Positions 15,477-24,681 of a stretch of 64,000 nucleotides of DNA are shown here, piece after piece. Source of the DNA: Candidatus Thorarchaeota archaeon. Its GTDB lineage: Archaea; Asgardarchaeota; Thorarchaeia; Thorarchaeales; Thorarchaeaceae. Within the stretch, counting starts at the first letter, position 1. Every line of letters begins with the position of its first letter. The stretch is from assembly GCA_016839245.1 (NCBI GenBank), contig JAEOUN010000051.1, positions 12,666-76,665 of the forward strand, given 5' to 3'. The position numbers and the translations under genes are program-made. The notes beneath the pieces are model-generated. The model had not been told where the DNA came from. It did no database searches and saw only the letters and a list, made by a program, of their open reading frames with translations.

Positions 15477-17216
15477 ATGGAATCCATAGATGATCAATTG
15501 GTCAGTATTGAATCACTCAAGGATATAGCTAGGATTGCTTGGTTTCAGGCAATTAGCGATTTTTATTATCCCCCTCTTCCAGAACCTGAGATTGAGCATG
15601 ATAATAAAACTGCAAGTTTCTTTTACATTGATTCCCAAAACTGGCGTGTTCATCTGAATACCGTTGGTGTTCCACTTCATCTAAACACTGAAGAGGCTCA
15701 GTCCTATCTTGTTTCTGTATGTCATCATGAAATACAGCATTACCTTCTCTGTCCCTATGATGGTGTGATGAATGGACGTATGTTCTCTGCAGCAAGGAGA
15801 TATGTGAATGATGAGACCGCCATGTTTGTATGCAATCTCTATGCAGACTTTGTTGTTGATTCTAATCTTCTTAATCGATTCCCAAATCTTACTCATTCAA
15901 GAATTAATACTTCAATTCATGATTCCGCGATGAGAGTAAGTGCCCCTAGCGATTTATGGATGTTAATTGTCACCTGCTACAGATTGATGTGGGGCTTTCC
16001 AATTCCCATAATTCTAACAGTTAGAGAGGATATAATTGAGGTATCAACTCAGATTGTTGATGTTGCTAGGAAATCAATAAACAACGAGCATCACTGGCCT
16101 AAGGCATGTAACAAAATCGCAGAAATAATCTCCAAGTGGCTACCCAAGGATTCTGAGGGATTATTGGGCCATCTCTCACAAAACCAAATTACAATCGAGT
16201 CAATTGATGTTGAAGGTAGTTCGAGACTAGTTGATGTACCTCTTGATGTTGATGCTGTCATGGGAAGTCCTGTAGAAGCAAGAAATGGGGACATGGCTCG
16301 TAAATGTTTCGATGCCCCCAATACAGCCAGTCTTGACGAAGAGATGGAACGGCTAGCAATTGAAGTAGAACAAATGGATGGAGATATTGAAGATTTACAA
16401 GGTGTCTATTTTACTGCAGGTGTTGGGCCTGCTGGTGCGGAATGGACACGTTTCTGGTATCGTGCTAAGGCCTATGGTACGATTAGGTTCGAAGTGCAAT
16501 CCTCGAAATCCACAGGATATGTTCCTTTAATGCCGAAAGTCTGGCGACTCGGAGATCCCATCGAAGATCTTGACATTGTCCAATCTCTCCAAGCATTTCC
16601 TATCCTTATCCCAAATAGATCAACACGTAAGTGGCAGCGCTATGAGACCTTTAGAAACGCAAGTTCATATTCACCTCCTGATATGTTGCTGGTTATAGAT
16701 TCGTCCGGTTCAATGACATGGGCTATGAGATCTAAAACAATCGCAGGTGAATATCATACGGCTCTTGTTTCTGCATTTGCCGCTATGGACTTTGCATTTC
16801 GTCATGGATGTAGAGTATCAGCAATCAATTTCTCAGATGGTACACGATCAAGTGACTGGTCAAAAGAACGGAAACTTGCTGAAGAGGTGCTGCTCTCCTA
16901 TCAAGGAGGCGGAACAGTTGCTCCAGTCAAAGAGATCGTAAAGCACTGTGATACTGCAGAATCCGATGTTGTTGTACTCCTTATCACAGATGCTGAGGTA
17001 CACAATTGGAAACAGATGGTTGATACTGTAAGCACGTTGGCCAAACGCGGACACAAACTATTCTTGTTTCATATAGGTTCTGGTGGAGGTTCTAGGACAT
17101 CTAAAATCCATCAGGCCTTACAGACAGCTGGTGCGGCAGTATATCCAATAAAATCTGTAAAGGACTTACCTGGATTAGTAGTACGAGAGGTAAATACAAT
17201 CTATAGTAGATTCTGA
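15477..17216 (+). CDS. VWA-domain protein with N-terminal HExxH metallopeptidase-like domain
   Basis: 579 residues. The ATG at 15477 is chosen because AGAGGTG (15464-15470) is its SD; the in-frame GTG at 15468 lies inside that SD. Seen: HEIQH at residues 84-88 in a DUF2201-type putative metallopeptidase domain, an acidic middle (EEMERLAIEVEQMDGDIEDL), and a VWA domain with an intact MIDAS start DSSGSM near 408-413 and a downstream ITDAEVHNW. The MoxR ATPase directly upstream is its usual partner: the ATPase remodels a client through the VWA protein. No signal peptide, hence cytosolic. Confidence 0.88.
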   Translation: MESIDDQLVSIESLKDIARIAWFQAISDFYYPPLPEPEIEHDNKTASFFYIDSQNWRVHLNTVGVPLHLNTEEAQSYLVSVCHHEIQHYLLCPYDGVMNGRMFSAARRYVNDETAMFVCNLYADFVVDSNLLNRFPNLTHSRINTSIHDSAMRVSAPSDLWMLIVTCYRLMWGFPIPIILTVREDIIEVSTQIVDVARKSINNEHHWPKACNKIAEIISKWLPKDSEGLLGHLSQNQITIESIDVEGSSRLVDVPLDVDAVMGSPVEARNGDMARKCFDAPNTASLDEEMERLAIEVEQMDGDIEDLQGVYFTAGVGPAGAEWTRFWYRAKAYGTIRFEVQSSKSTGYVPLMPKVWRLGDPIEDLDIVQSLQAFPILIPNRSTRKWQRYETFRNASSYSPPDMLLVIDSSGSMTWAMRSKTIAGEYHTALVSAFAAMDFAFRHGCRVSAINFSDGTRSSDWSKERKLAEEVLLSYQGGGTVAPVKEIVKHCDTAESDVVVLLITDAEVHNWKQMVDTVSTLAKRGHKLFLFHIGSGGGSRTSKIHQALQTAGAAVYPIKSVKDLPGLVVREVNTIYSRF

Positions 17217-17311
17217 ATGATACAGCGTCATCATAACTTTTATCTCGCACGTCATTGCGCTCTTGATTTGTTCCCCTCAGTATATAGAGGGTCTAGTTGA
17301 GGCTTTGATCA

Positions 17312-18154
17312 ATGTACGAAATCTTAGACAAAAAAGTACTCAATGACATAACCAAGATGATGGTTGTGAAAGCACCAGAAATAGCTCGAGTATGCAGACC
17401 TGGTCAATTTGTCATGATTCGAGTGAATGAAACTGGTGAGCGATTTCCTCTCACTCTGGCTGATTTTGACCGTGAGAAGGGGACAATTACTATCACCTTC
17501 CAAGAGGTGGGAAAGTCCACACGGTTGCTTGGTAGTCTTGAGGTTGGCGATTATCTTCATGACTTTATTGGTCCGTTAGGAAAACCCTCGCCAACAGACA
17601 AGGTCTATGGTACTGTGGTTGCTGTCGGAGGAGGATGTGGTAGTGCAATTGTATATCCTGTAGCACGTGCATTCAAAGAGGCAGGCAATTATCTCATCAC
17701 AATTAATGGTGCAAGGACCATGGATTTACTCATCTACAGAGATGAAATGAAAACAATTAGTGATGAATTCTATGAAACCACGGATGATGGTACCTGCGGT
17801 ACTCATGGATTTGTTACAACCGTTCTCGGAGATCTCATCAAGCAAGGCCGTAAGATTGACCTTGTCTTTGCAGTCGGACCTGTTCCAATGATGAAGTTTG
17901 TTGCTAAGACTACCGAAGAATCAAAGATACACACTATTGTTAGTTTAAACAGCATTATGGTAGATGGAACTGGAATGTGTGGGGCTTGTCGTGTGACTGT
18001 TGGTGGACAGATGAAATTCGCGTGTGTCGACGGACCCGAGTTTGATGGTCATCAGGTTGATTTTGGTGAACTGATGGACCGATTACAAGCTTATGTTGAT
18101 AAGGAAGCCATATCGAATGAACTCTGGGAGAGAGAAAAAGGAGGTGCTGAGTGA
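17312..18154 (+). CDS. nfnA: NfnA-like FAD/2Fe-2S subunit (ferredoxin-NADP+ oxidoreductase, small subunit)
   Basis: 280 residues. Belongs to the PyrK/ferredoxin-NADP reductase family and pairs with the larger flavoprotein that follows. Seen: an N-terminal FAD-binding barrel with RFPLTLADFD (about 46-55), an NAD-binding GGGCGSAIVYPVARAF (about 105-120), and a C-terminal Cys cluster GMCGACRVTV...FACVDGPEF (about 220-247) for a [2Fe-2S] centre. Family knowledge: with NfnB it couples NADH and ferredoxin to NADP+ by flavin-based bifurcation; related SudAB can reduce sulfur or sulfide species. Its stop TGA (18152-18154) shares a base with the next ATG. Confidence 0.92.
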   Translation: MYEILDKKVLNDITKMMVVKAPEIARVCRPGQFVMIRVNETGERFPLTLADFDREKGTITITFQEVGKSTRLLGSLEVGDYLHDFIGPLGKPSPTDKVYGTVVAVGGGCGSAIVYPVARAFKEAGNYLITINGARTMDLLIYRDEMKTISDEFYETTDDGTCGTHGFVTTVLGDLIKQGRKIDLVFAVGPVPMMKFVAKTTEESKIHTIVSLNSIMVDGTGMCGACRVTVGGQMKFACVDGPEFDGHQVDFGELMDRLQAYVDKEAISNELWEREKGGAE

Positions 18155-19581
18155 TGGCAGATGATAACAAAGACACGGCTGCAAAGAGAGAGCGAAAGCC
18201 TCCGACAAAGAAAATTCCAATGCCTGAACAAGATCCAAGGGATCGAAGTCACAATTTTGATGAAGTTGCACTTGGTTATACTACCGAGCAGGCAATAGCT
18301 GAAGCTGAGAAATGTATGCAATGCAGAAATCCAAAATGCGTCAGTGGCTGTCCTGTAGAGGTGCCAATTAGGGATTTCATAGGTTTAATTCGTGAGGGCA
18401 AGTTTATGGAAGCGGCTGCAAAGATCAAGGAGACCAATAGTCTTCCAGCAGTCTGTGGAAGGGTATGTCCTCAGGAAACCCAGTGTGAACAATCCTGTAT
18501 CTACGGTATTCGGAACGAGCCAATTGCAATTGGTCGACTGGAGCGTTTTGTTGCTGATTATGCTCGATTACACAGTGAGCCACTACCAGAACTTACTCCA
18601 AAGAATGGGAAGAAGGTGGCAATTATCGGAGCTGGTCCAGCTGGTCTTACATGCGCTGGAGATCTTATCAAGATGGGCTATGATGTGACAATATTTGAGG
18701 CATTCCACAGGGCTGGTGGAGTTCTCGTATATGGTATTCCCGAGTTTAGGCTACCAAAGGAAATTGTTCAAGCAGAGGTGGAATTCTTAGAGAAGCTTGG
18801 AGTAGAAGTCAAACTAAATCATGTCATTGGCAAGATTCGAACAATTCCTGAGCTCATGGAAAAAGATGGATATCAAGCTATCTTCGTGGGTAGTGGAGCT
18901 GGTGCTCCTAATTTCATGAGAATTCCAGGAATGAATCTGACAACAGTGTTTTCTGCAAACGAGTTCCTCACTCGTGTCAACCTCATGAAAGCCTACAAAT
19001 TCCCAGAATACGATACACCTGTTCGTGTGGGTAAGAAAGTTGCTGTCATTGGTGGAGGAAACGTGGCCATGGATGCTGCGCGTACCTCTCTCAGGCTCGG
19101 AGCTGATGAAGTGACTATAGTCTATCGCCGCTCGCGCGAAGAACTCCCTGCACGTGCTGAAGAGGTTCATCACGCTGAAGAAGAAGGCGTCAAGTTTCAT
19201 TTTCTGGTGAATCCAATCAAAGTCCTTGGTGACGATAAGCGACATGTAGTAGGAATGGAGTGTCTGCACATGGAACTTGGAGAGCCTGATGAGTCAGGAA
19301 GAAGACGACCTGTACCAATTGAGGGTTCAGAGTTTGTTATCGATGTAGATATGGTAATTGTAGCCATTGGTAACTCTCCTAATCCAATCATCCCTCAATC
19401 TACACCTGGTCTTGAAATCTCAAAATGGGGCACTATCGTTGTGAATGAAGAAACGGGAATGACCTCAATATCTGGTGTCTTTGCAGGTGGTGACATTGTC
19501 ACTGGAGCTGCGACAGTCATAAGTGCAATGGGTGCTGGCAAGACTGCAGCACGCGGTATCCATGAATACCTCAACAAATGA
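18154..19581 (+). CDS. nfnB: NfnB-like / glutamate synthase small-subunit-type flavoprotein
   Basis: 475 residues from ATG at 18154, set by SD GGAGGT (18140-18145) 8 bases upstream; GTG at 18151 is less likely. Seen: an N-terminal two-[4Fe-4S] domain (CMQCRNPKCVSGCPVEVP at about 49-66, then CGRVCPQETQCEQSC), FAD site IGAGPAGLTCAGDL (about 153-166), NADPH site IGGGNVAMDAARTSLRLG (about 291-308), and the C-terminal FAD motif GVFAGGDIVTGAATVI. Without a GltB large subunit nearby, and with NfnA overlapping, it is better called NfnB (or SudA) than glutamate synthase. Cytosolic; supplies NADPH. Confidence 0.92.
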   Translation: MADDNKDTAAKRERKPPTKKIPMPEQDPRDRSHNFDEVALGYTTEQAIAEAEKCMQCRNPKCVSGCPVEVPIRDFIGLIREGKFMEAAAKIKETNSLPAVCGRVCPQETQCEQSCIYGIRNEPIAIGRLERFVADYARLHSEPLPELTPKNGKKVAIIGAGPAGLTCAGDLIKMGYDVTIFEAFHRAGGVLVYGIPEFRLPKEIVQAEVEFLEKLGVEVKLNHVIGKIRTIPELMEKDGYQAIFVGSGAGAPNFMRIPGMNLTTVFSANEFLTRVNLMKAYKFPEYDTPVRVGKKVAVIGGGNVAMDAARTSLRLGADEVTIVYRRSREELPARAEEVHHAEEEGVKFHFLVNPIKVLGDDKRHVVGMECLHMELGEPDESGRRRPVPIEGSEFVIDVDMVIVAIGNSPNPIIPQSTPGLEISKWGTIVVNEETGMTSISGVFAGGDIVTGAATVISAMGAGKTAARGIHEYLNK

Positions 19582-19585
19582 TATA

Positions 19586-19616
19586 GTTGGGAGTTTTACT
19601 CCCAACCTTTCTATTT
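19586..19616 (+). terminator. Terminator after nfnB
   Basis: GTTGGGAG (19586-19593), loop TTTTA, CTCCCAAC (19599-19606): a perfect 8-bp stem followed by CTTTCTATTTT. Confidence 0.8.
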
Positions 19617-19711
19617 TCGACTCTTGAAAGAAGAGTATCATACACCAAGAAATGCATTGATATAGATAAGCAGTTACAAGTGACTGTGTAAAATCCAGAG
19701 TGTGGTATTGT

Positions 19712-21229
19712 ATGAAGTCTAAACCTATCAGCACCAATGAGATGAGGTCACTAGAACGTAATGCACAGTACCTTGGTATTTCGCATAGTCTTCTCATGCA
19801 GATAGCTGGAAGAGAGGTAGCTAGAGTAATCATTGATACAGAAAATATTGAAGGTAAATCTGTAGTTATTCTATCAGGTCTCGGAGGAAATGGCGGTGAT
19901 GGTCTTGTTGCTGCTCGATATCTTGACGAGGTCGGAGCAAAGGTTCGAGTCTTCTTACTCGGTCACGAAAAAGCTATTTCTAATGAAGACACTCAAATGA
20001 ATTGGGATATTCTAAGAAATTTGAAATGTATCAGTATGGCTTCTCTTCAGACTGAATCAGATGTCAAGTCTTGCAGACCAATCTTGGATGCTGATATTAT
20101 TATTGACGGATTAATGGGATTTGGTCTTCATTCTACACTTCGAGAACCTCTTCTTACTGCTGTCAAAACAATCAACAAATCCAATGCTATCAAGTACTCA
20201 ATTGATATGCCAACAGGAATTGATTCAGATACAGGTGAGGTTCATGGAGCTGCTGTTATCGCAGATCATACCATCTCTCTACATGCAGAAAAGCAGGGCT
20301 TAGCACATGCCTTAAAATATGCAGGAAAATCCCATGTTGTAACAATAGGCATACCCAGAGAGGCGTCCTATACATGCGGACCTGGGGATCTCCTGCCTTT
20401 CAACAAGCCACGGAAATCGAGTGCAAAGAAGGGGGACTTTGGGCGTATCCTTGTTATAGGTGGCAGCGATGTCTATTCAGGTGCACCTGCTCTTTCAGGG
20501 ATGGCTGCTCTTCGTACTGGATCTGACCTTGTAAGTATTCTCGCACCGGAACCAGTCGTTTCTGCAATTCGTGAATATAGCCCCAACCTGATGGTCACTA
20601 GTTTAGGTACAAAGATACTCCAACGTGAAACTACAGATTTGGTACTTGAGATGATAGCTAAGAATAATGCTATTGCTTTCGGTCCTGGATTGGGGAACCA
20701 CCCTGACACAATAACATCTGTGAAAACACTTGTGCAAAAGATTGTTGAACTGAAAAAACCACTAGTTCTCGATGCTGATGGGCTTAAAGCAATCGAAGGA
20801 TCTGGTATTAAGATGAATCCTGAATTTGTAGTTCTTACACCTCACTGGGGAGAGCTAAAAACAATAATGGATGTTGACCTTGGCGATCCTGAAGATCTAG
20901 ATAATCGTATCAAGAGAGCAAAAGATGCGGCACAAAAGTATCAAGCAATTATACTCCTTAAAGGTCACATCGATGTGATTGCAAATCCCTCTGGTCAATA
21001 TAAAATTAATCGGACAGGAGTCCCAGCGATGACTGTTGGTGGAACAGGAGATGTCTTGACAGGGATTATCGCCTCACTTATGTCTCGTCATCCCAATGCC
21101 TTTGAAGCTAGTTGTGCAGGCGCGTTCATATCTGGTCTTGCTGGCGAACTTGCAGCCAGTGCTCTTGGTGACCATATTGTCGCTACGGACTGCATTGAAC
21201 GAATCCCAGATGTATTTACCAAGTTCTAA
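19712..21229 (+). CDS. nnr: Bifunctional NAD(P)HX epimerase / ADP-dependent dehydratase
   Basis: 505 residues from ATG at 19712; the GTG at 19700 would add a stray MWYC. Repairs hydrated NADH and NADPH: the N-terminal half epimerises, the C-terminal half dehydrates using ADP or ATP. Seen: YjeF_N features LSGLGGNGGDGLVAARYL (about 55-72) and IDMPTGIDSDTGEV (about 165-178); a ribokinase-like half with GDFGRILVIGGSDVYSGAP (about 238-256), GPGLGNHPDT, LDADGLKAI, LTPHWGELK and the catalytic GGTGDVLTGIIAS (about 447-459). Full family length. It stands alone between a terminator and a convergent CoA gene. Confidence 0.95.
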   Translation: MKSKPISTNEMRSLERNAQYLGISHSLLMQIAGREVARVIIDTENIEGKSVVILSGLGGNGGDGLVAARYLDEVGAKVRVFLLGHEKAISNEDTQMNWDILRNLKCISMASLQTESDVKSCRPILDADIIIDGLMGFGLHSTLREPLLTAVKTINKSNAIKYSIDMPTGIDSDTGEVHGAAVIADHTISLHAEKQGLAHALKYAGKSHVVTIGIPREASYTCGPGDLLPFNKPRKSSAKKGDFGRILVIGGSDVYSGAPALSGMAALRTGSDLVSILAPEPVVSAIREYSPNLMVTSLGTKILQRETTDLVLEMIAKNNAIAFGPGLGNHPDTITSVKTLVQKIVELKKPLVLDADGLKAIEGSGIKMNPEFVVLTPHWGELKTIMDVDLGDPEDLDNRIKRAKDAAQKYQAIILLKGHIDVIANPSGQYKINRTGVPAMTVGGTGDVLTGIIASLMSRHPNAFEASCAGAFISGLAGELAASALGDHIVATDCIERIPDVFTKF

Positions 21230-21246
21230 GATAAAGAATCAAATAT

Positions 21247-22242
21247 TTAGACAATGATTGGCATGTGTTCAAGAAGTTTTCGAGCAATGCTTTGGTTCTC
21301 TTCAGTAACTGGCACCCATACTACGCCTTCGTTGGGCTGACCATAGAGGACTACTGATCCTTCTGGTGCGAGTAGTACTGCTGGAAATCCAAGAAGATCC
21401 TCCTCCCCATCAACTGAGATTAGTGTTGTTTTCTCATTATCAATTGCTGTAGCTATTGTTGACCATGCTTCAGGATATATTACTGCAGCTGGATTATAAA
21501 TCAAATATTCTTTCTCTGCTACGAATTCCCTATCATACTTACCTCGTTTTGTTATTCCATCTATAAGCATAACTTGAGGCGTAAACCCTTCTTCCAAGAT
21601 TGTAGCAGTTGTCACATCTCCAACAGTGATAACCACTTCTGGGGTCTCATCATTTAATCGTCTCACAACTTCTCTTTCAGGTACGCAATCTCTTGTGCAA
21701 TACAAATCTCCCTTGGGTTGTTTCAATTCTGACCGTTTATCTACTTGAAGTAGACGTGGTGATTCAGTCGTACCCACTAATTTACATCCTTGTCTATCAA
21801 TCTCTCCACGTCTTATTCGTGCTGAGGCAATTTTTTCTCCATCATTGGCTCGAACAGGTTTTAGGAATTCAATGGTGTCCTCAACACTAAGTTTCTGTTT
21901 TCGTAATTCTAGTGCTCCTGATTGAATCTCTGTACAGCAAGGTCCTTCATACATTAAAAAATTGAGACTTCCTCGAATTTTTAGAAGTTCATCTTTTTTT
22001 GATAGTGCCTTGACCTCAACAATATCCTCAAGTTTGCAGTCACTCAAATACTCCCTTAATCTTGCCTCTCTGACTTCCGTGGGTTGAATGATTTGTTGTA
22101 GCTCCAAATTTTGTCCTATTAATTCACCATCTGTCACTACCACAATCGGATCTTTCTCTTCAACAAGCCGATCTATCATGATATGATGTCCTAGATGCAG
22201 CCTATCAAAGAGATTCATCGCCCACATTGCCAAATCTGTCAC
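21247..22242 (-). CDS. Fused phosphopantetheine adenylyltransferase and GTP-dependent dephospho-CoA kinase (DUF359)
   Basis: 331 residues, GTG start at 22242. The N-terminal half (about 1-150) is an archaeal/eukaryotic-type PPAT: LFDRLHLGHHIMI carries the HxGH motif and IASARIRRGEID the ISSTxIR-like loop. The C-terminal half (about 155-331) is DUF359, reported as the archaeal GTP-dependent dephospho-CoA kinase: VVITVGDVTTATILEEGF, PQVMLIDGITKRG, STIATAI and VDGEEDLLGFPAVLLAPEGSVVLYGQP in pieces. The two last steps of CoA synthesis are thus on one chain. The PPAT N-terminus is short and unusual (WAMNLFDRLH where relatives have VAVGGTFDRLH). Confidence 0.9.
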   Translation of the reverse strand: MTDLAMWAMNLFDRLHLGHHIMIDRLVEEKDPIVVVTDGELIGQNLELQQIIQPTEVREARLREYLSDCKLEDIVEVKALSKKDELLKIRGSLNFLMYEGPCCTEIQSGALELRKQKLSVEDTIEFLKPVRANDGEKIASARIRRGEIDRQGCKLVGTTESPRLLQVDKRSELKQPKGDLYCTRDCVPEREVVRRLNDETPEVVITVGDVTTATILEEGFTPQVMLIDGITKRGKYDREFVAEKEYLIYNPAAVIYPEAWSTIATAIDNEKTTLISVDGEEDLLGFPAVLLAPEGSVVLYGQPNEGVVWVPVTEENQSIARKLLEHMPIIV

Positions 22243-22379
22243 AATTTTAATTCAGCATTTGACACATTTAATCTTCTTGTTATTATTCTATTCTTTGATA
22301 GCGGATTGCTTGTGTTTTTTAGAACACTTAATATTCTTGTTTTTCGTTTCAAATCGCGTAGTAAAGGATGTAGTATATC

Positions 22380-23069
22380 GTGAAGATACTAGCTGTAGCT
22401 GATGTTCATTGTCCAAGATTCTTAATTGAGTTCAAACAATCTCTAGCTCTACAAAGTACTCCCGATTTACTTCTTTTTGCTGGTGATATGGTAAGCCGTG
22501 GAAAAGCTGAGGAATACACAACAATTCTAGACCTTATCGACGCTCGACTTGGTACTGGCTTTCCTATTGTCGCATGTTTTGGTAATGAAGAATATAATGA
22601 GGTTAGAAAAGAGATTCTCTCAATTGTTGGAGACCGTATGTTGTTTCTCGATGAGAAATCATTCACTTTCCAAGTGCGAACCGAAGCCATAGGGATTGTT
22701 GGAACTCAAGGGTCTCTTGATAAGGCTACTACATGGCAAAGACGAAATATTCCCAGCATCAAGGGAATATTCGAGAGAAGAGCAAAGAGAGCTGCATCTC
22801 TCCTTAAAAAAATCGACAAAAAAGTGGATCACAAAATTCTTCTTATGCACTATAGCCCCTGCTTAGAAACTTGCGTAGGCGAGGATGAAAGAGCCTTTTC
22901 TTGGCTTGGAAGTCGAAAATTCTACAATGTTGTTCTCAATCAACAACCTGATTTAGTAATTCACGGACACGTTCACAACGCAATAAAACATAGTGCAAAG
23001 ATAGGAGCCACATCAGTATATAATGTGGCCCTACCTGCTGTCGGTGGTATCACTGAGTTGAATCTCTAA
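22380..23069 (+). CDS. Calcineurin-like metallophosphoesterase
   Basis: 229 residues, GTG start at 22380. Seen in order: DVHCP (metal motif 1, residues 8-12), GDMVSRG (about 35-41), FGNEEY (about 65-70) where the usual motif is GNHE, LLMHYSP (about 154-160) and HGHVHNA (about 199-205). The catalytic His of GNHE is replaced by Glu, so activity may differ from the standard family; many archaeal members vary there. No signal peptide. The substrate is unknown. It diverges from the CoA gene and converges with the DUF35 gene. Confidence 0.9.
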   Translation: MKILAVADVHCPRFLIEFKQSLALQSTPDLLLFAGDMVSRGKAEEYTTILDLIDARLGTGFPIVACFGNEEYNEVRKEILSIVGDRMLFLDEKSFTFQVRTEAIGIVGTQGSLDKATTWQRRNIPSIKGIFERRAKRAASLLKKIDKKVDHKILLMHYSPCLETCVGEDERAFSWLGSRKFYNVVLNQQPDLVIHGHVHNAIKHSAKIGATSVYNVALPAVGGITELNL

Positions 23070-23079
23070 TAGTTAAATC

Positions 23080-23502
23080 CTATTCATGTCCAGTGACTCT
23101 CATTGTGGGCTCGAATTTGTATCCGTAGACTATGATTCCACCTTGACCAAATTCTTTGATTTTTCTGAAGCATGCTCGGACCCTCATGCCAATCTTGACA
23201 TCTTCGGGATCAATATTGACAATTTGAGCTGTGAGCCTTGTTCCTTCATCAAGTTCGACCTGAGCAACCACATATGGAATCTGTCTCTTGAAATCCTCTG
23301 GTGCTTGCCTAACAATCGCAAAGGAATAGATAGTACCTAGTCCCTTGAAATGGAAATCTACCAACTTGCCTTTTCTTCGACATGTTGGACATACTGGCCT
23401 TGGAGGGAAATAGTGGGTTCCACATGTTTCACATTTATTGCCCTGAATATTGTACATTGCTCTAATTCGTCGCCAGATTTGTGCTACACTTTGTTCTGCC
23501 AT
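23080..23502 (-). CDS. DUF35 zinc-ribbon/OB-fold scaffold protein
   Basis: 140 residues. Seen: rubredoxin-like zinc ribbon CETCG...CPTCRRKG (about 23-43) then an OB-fold (GLGTIYSFAIVRQAPEDFK, VAQVELDEGTRLTAQIV, GMRVRACFRKI). Family knowledge: in archaea DUF35 bridges acetoacetyl-CoA thiolase and HMG-CoA synthase into one complex that channels acetoacetyl-CoA. Here it is the third gene behind exactly those two enzymes, 6 bases after the thiolase, which fixes the role. The spacing suggests co-translation. Confidence 0.93.
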   Translation of the reverse strand: MAEQSVAQIWRRIRAMYNIQGNKCETCGTHYFPPRPVCPTCRRKGKLVDFHFKGLGTIYSFAIVRQAPEDFKRQIPYVVAQVELDEGTRLTAQIVNIDPEDVKIGMRVRACFRKIKEFGQGGIIVYGYKFEPTMRVTGHE

Positions 23503-23508
23503 TATTAA

Positions 23509-24669
23509 TCATCTCCCAAGAATATGAACAATTGATGTTGCACCTGTTCCACCAATGTTCACGGCTAACGCTTTTTCTGCGCCGTCAACCTGTCGTTTAT
23601 CAGCGTCACCTCTGAGCTGAAGTGCAAGTTCTACTATTTGTGCAACACCTGTTGCTCCAACAGGATGCCCTCTTGCCTTTAAGCCACCTGAAGTATTCAC
23701 AGGGAATTTTCCTCCAATCTCTGTTATTCCTTCTTCTAGAGCCTTACCACCCTTACCTTTCTCTGCTATACCTACATCTTCAGTCAAAATAATTTCTCCA
23801 ATTGAGAAACTATCATGTAATTCAAATACATCGATATCATTCAACTCAAGATTAGCTTCTTTTAGTGCATACTTGGTTGAACCAACTACTGATGACATAG
23901 TTGTGATTGATTTTCTATCATGTAGTGCTAGTGTATCGCTTCGTTGATCCGAGGATTCAATATACACTGGTGTATCTGAATATTTCTTAGCAAGATCTGC
24001 TCTGCACATGACAAGACCCGCTGCTCCATCTGTGATTGGTGAGGAATGGAGGATTCTTAATGGATCTGCAATCATTCCTGAACTCATCACAACATCGATG
24101 GGTACTGGTTTCTGAAACTGTGCAAAAGGATTGTGAGCTGCGTTCTTATGATTCTTGACAGTGGGTAAGGCGAGTTGCTCTTCGGTTGTGCCAAACTCAT
24201 ACATATGCCTACGTGCCATAAAGGCGTATAGTGCTGGAAAAGTAGCACCAAACATTCCTTCCCATTCCCAATCAGATGCGACAGCTATTGTGTTCATCGC
24301 TTCTGTCTGGTTGACATCACTCATTTTTTCGCTTCCAAGAACCAGCATAACATCATGTTCACCGGATAAGATTGACATGTATGCATGTCTAACAGCTGCG
24401 CCGCCACTTGCACACGCTGCTTCAACACTATATGCTGGGATATCACCAAGTCCACCCATATCTACAGCTAGTGCGCCAAGGTGTTCTTGTCCTGTGAATC
24501 GACCTGCACTCATATTTCCTATGACCATTCCGTCAATATCGGCACCTGGAACCTCGGCATCAAAAATTGCATACATTCCTGCCTCTAATGTAATATCTCT
24601 GATATTCTTGTCCCATAGTTCTCCAAATTTACTCATACCTACACCGATGATTGCTACTTTCTTACTCAT
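23509..24669 (-). CDS. Acetyl-CoA C-acetyltransferase (archaeal thiolase)
   Basis: 386 residues. Condenses two acetyl-CoA to acetoacetyl-CoA, the first mevalonate step. Seen: nucleophile Cys86 in VEAACASGGAAV, ELHDSFSIGE (about 282-291) and GGLKARGHPVGATGVAQIVE near 334-353 carrying the active-site His. The C-terminus reads NIGGTGATSIVHILGR, without the second catalytic Cys of bacterial thiolases, as is usual for the SCP-x/archaeal group. It sits between HMG-CoA synthase (12 bases upstream) and DUF35. Confidence 0.94.
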   Translation of the reverse strand: MSKKVAIIGVGMSKFGELWDKNIRDITLEAGMYAIFDAEVPGADIDGMVIGNMSAGRFTGQEHLGALAVDMGGLGDIPAYSVEAACASGGAAVRHAYMSILSGEHDVMLVLGSEKMSDVNQTEAMNTIAVASDWEWEGMFGATFPALYAFMARRHMYEFGTTEEQLALPTVKNHKNAAHNPFAQFQKPVPIDVVMSSGMIADPLRILHSSPITDGAAGLVMCRADLAKKYSDTPVYIESSDQRSDTLALHDRKSITTMSSVVGSTKYALKEANLELNDIDVFELHDSFSIGEIILTEDVGIAEKGKGGKALEEGITEIGGKFPVNTSGGLKARGHPVGATGVAQIVELALQLRGDADKRQVDGAEKALAVNIGGTGATSIVHILGR

Positions 24670-24681
24670 TGTTTATTCACC

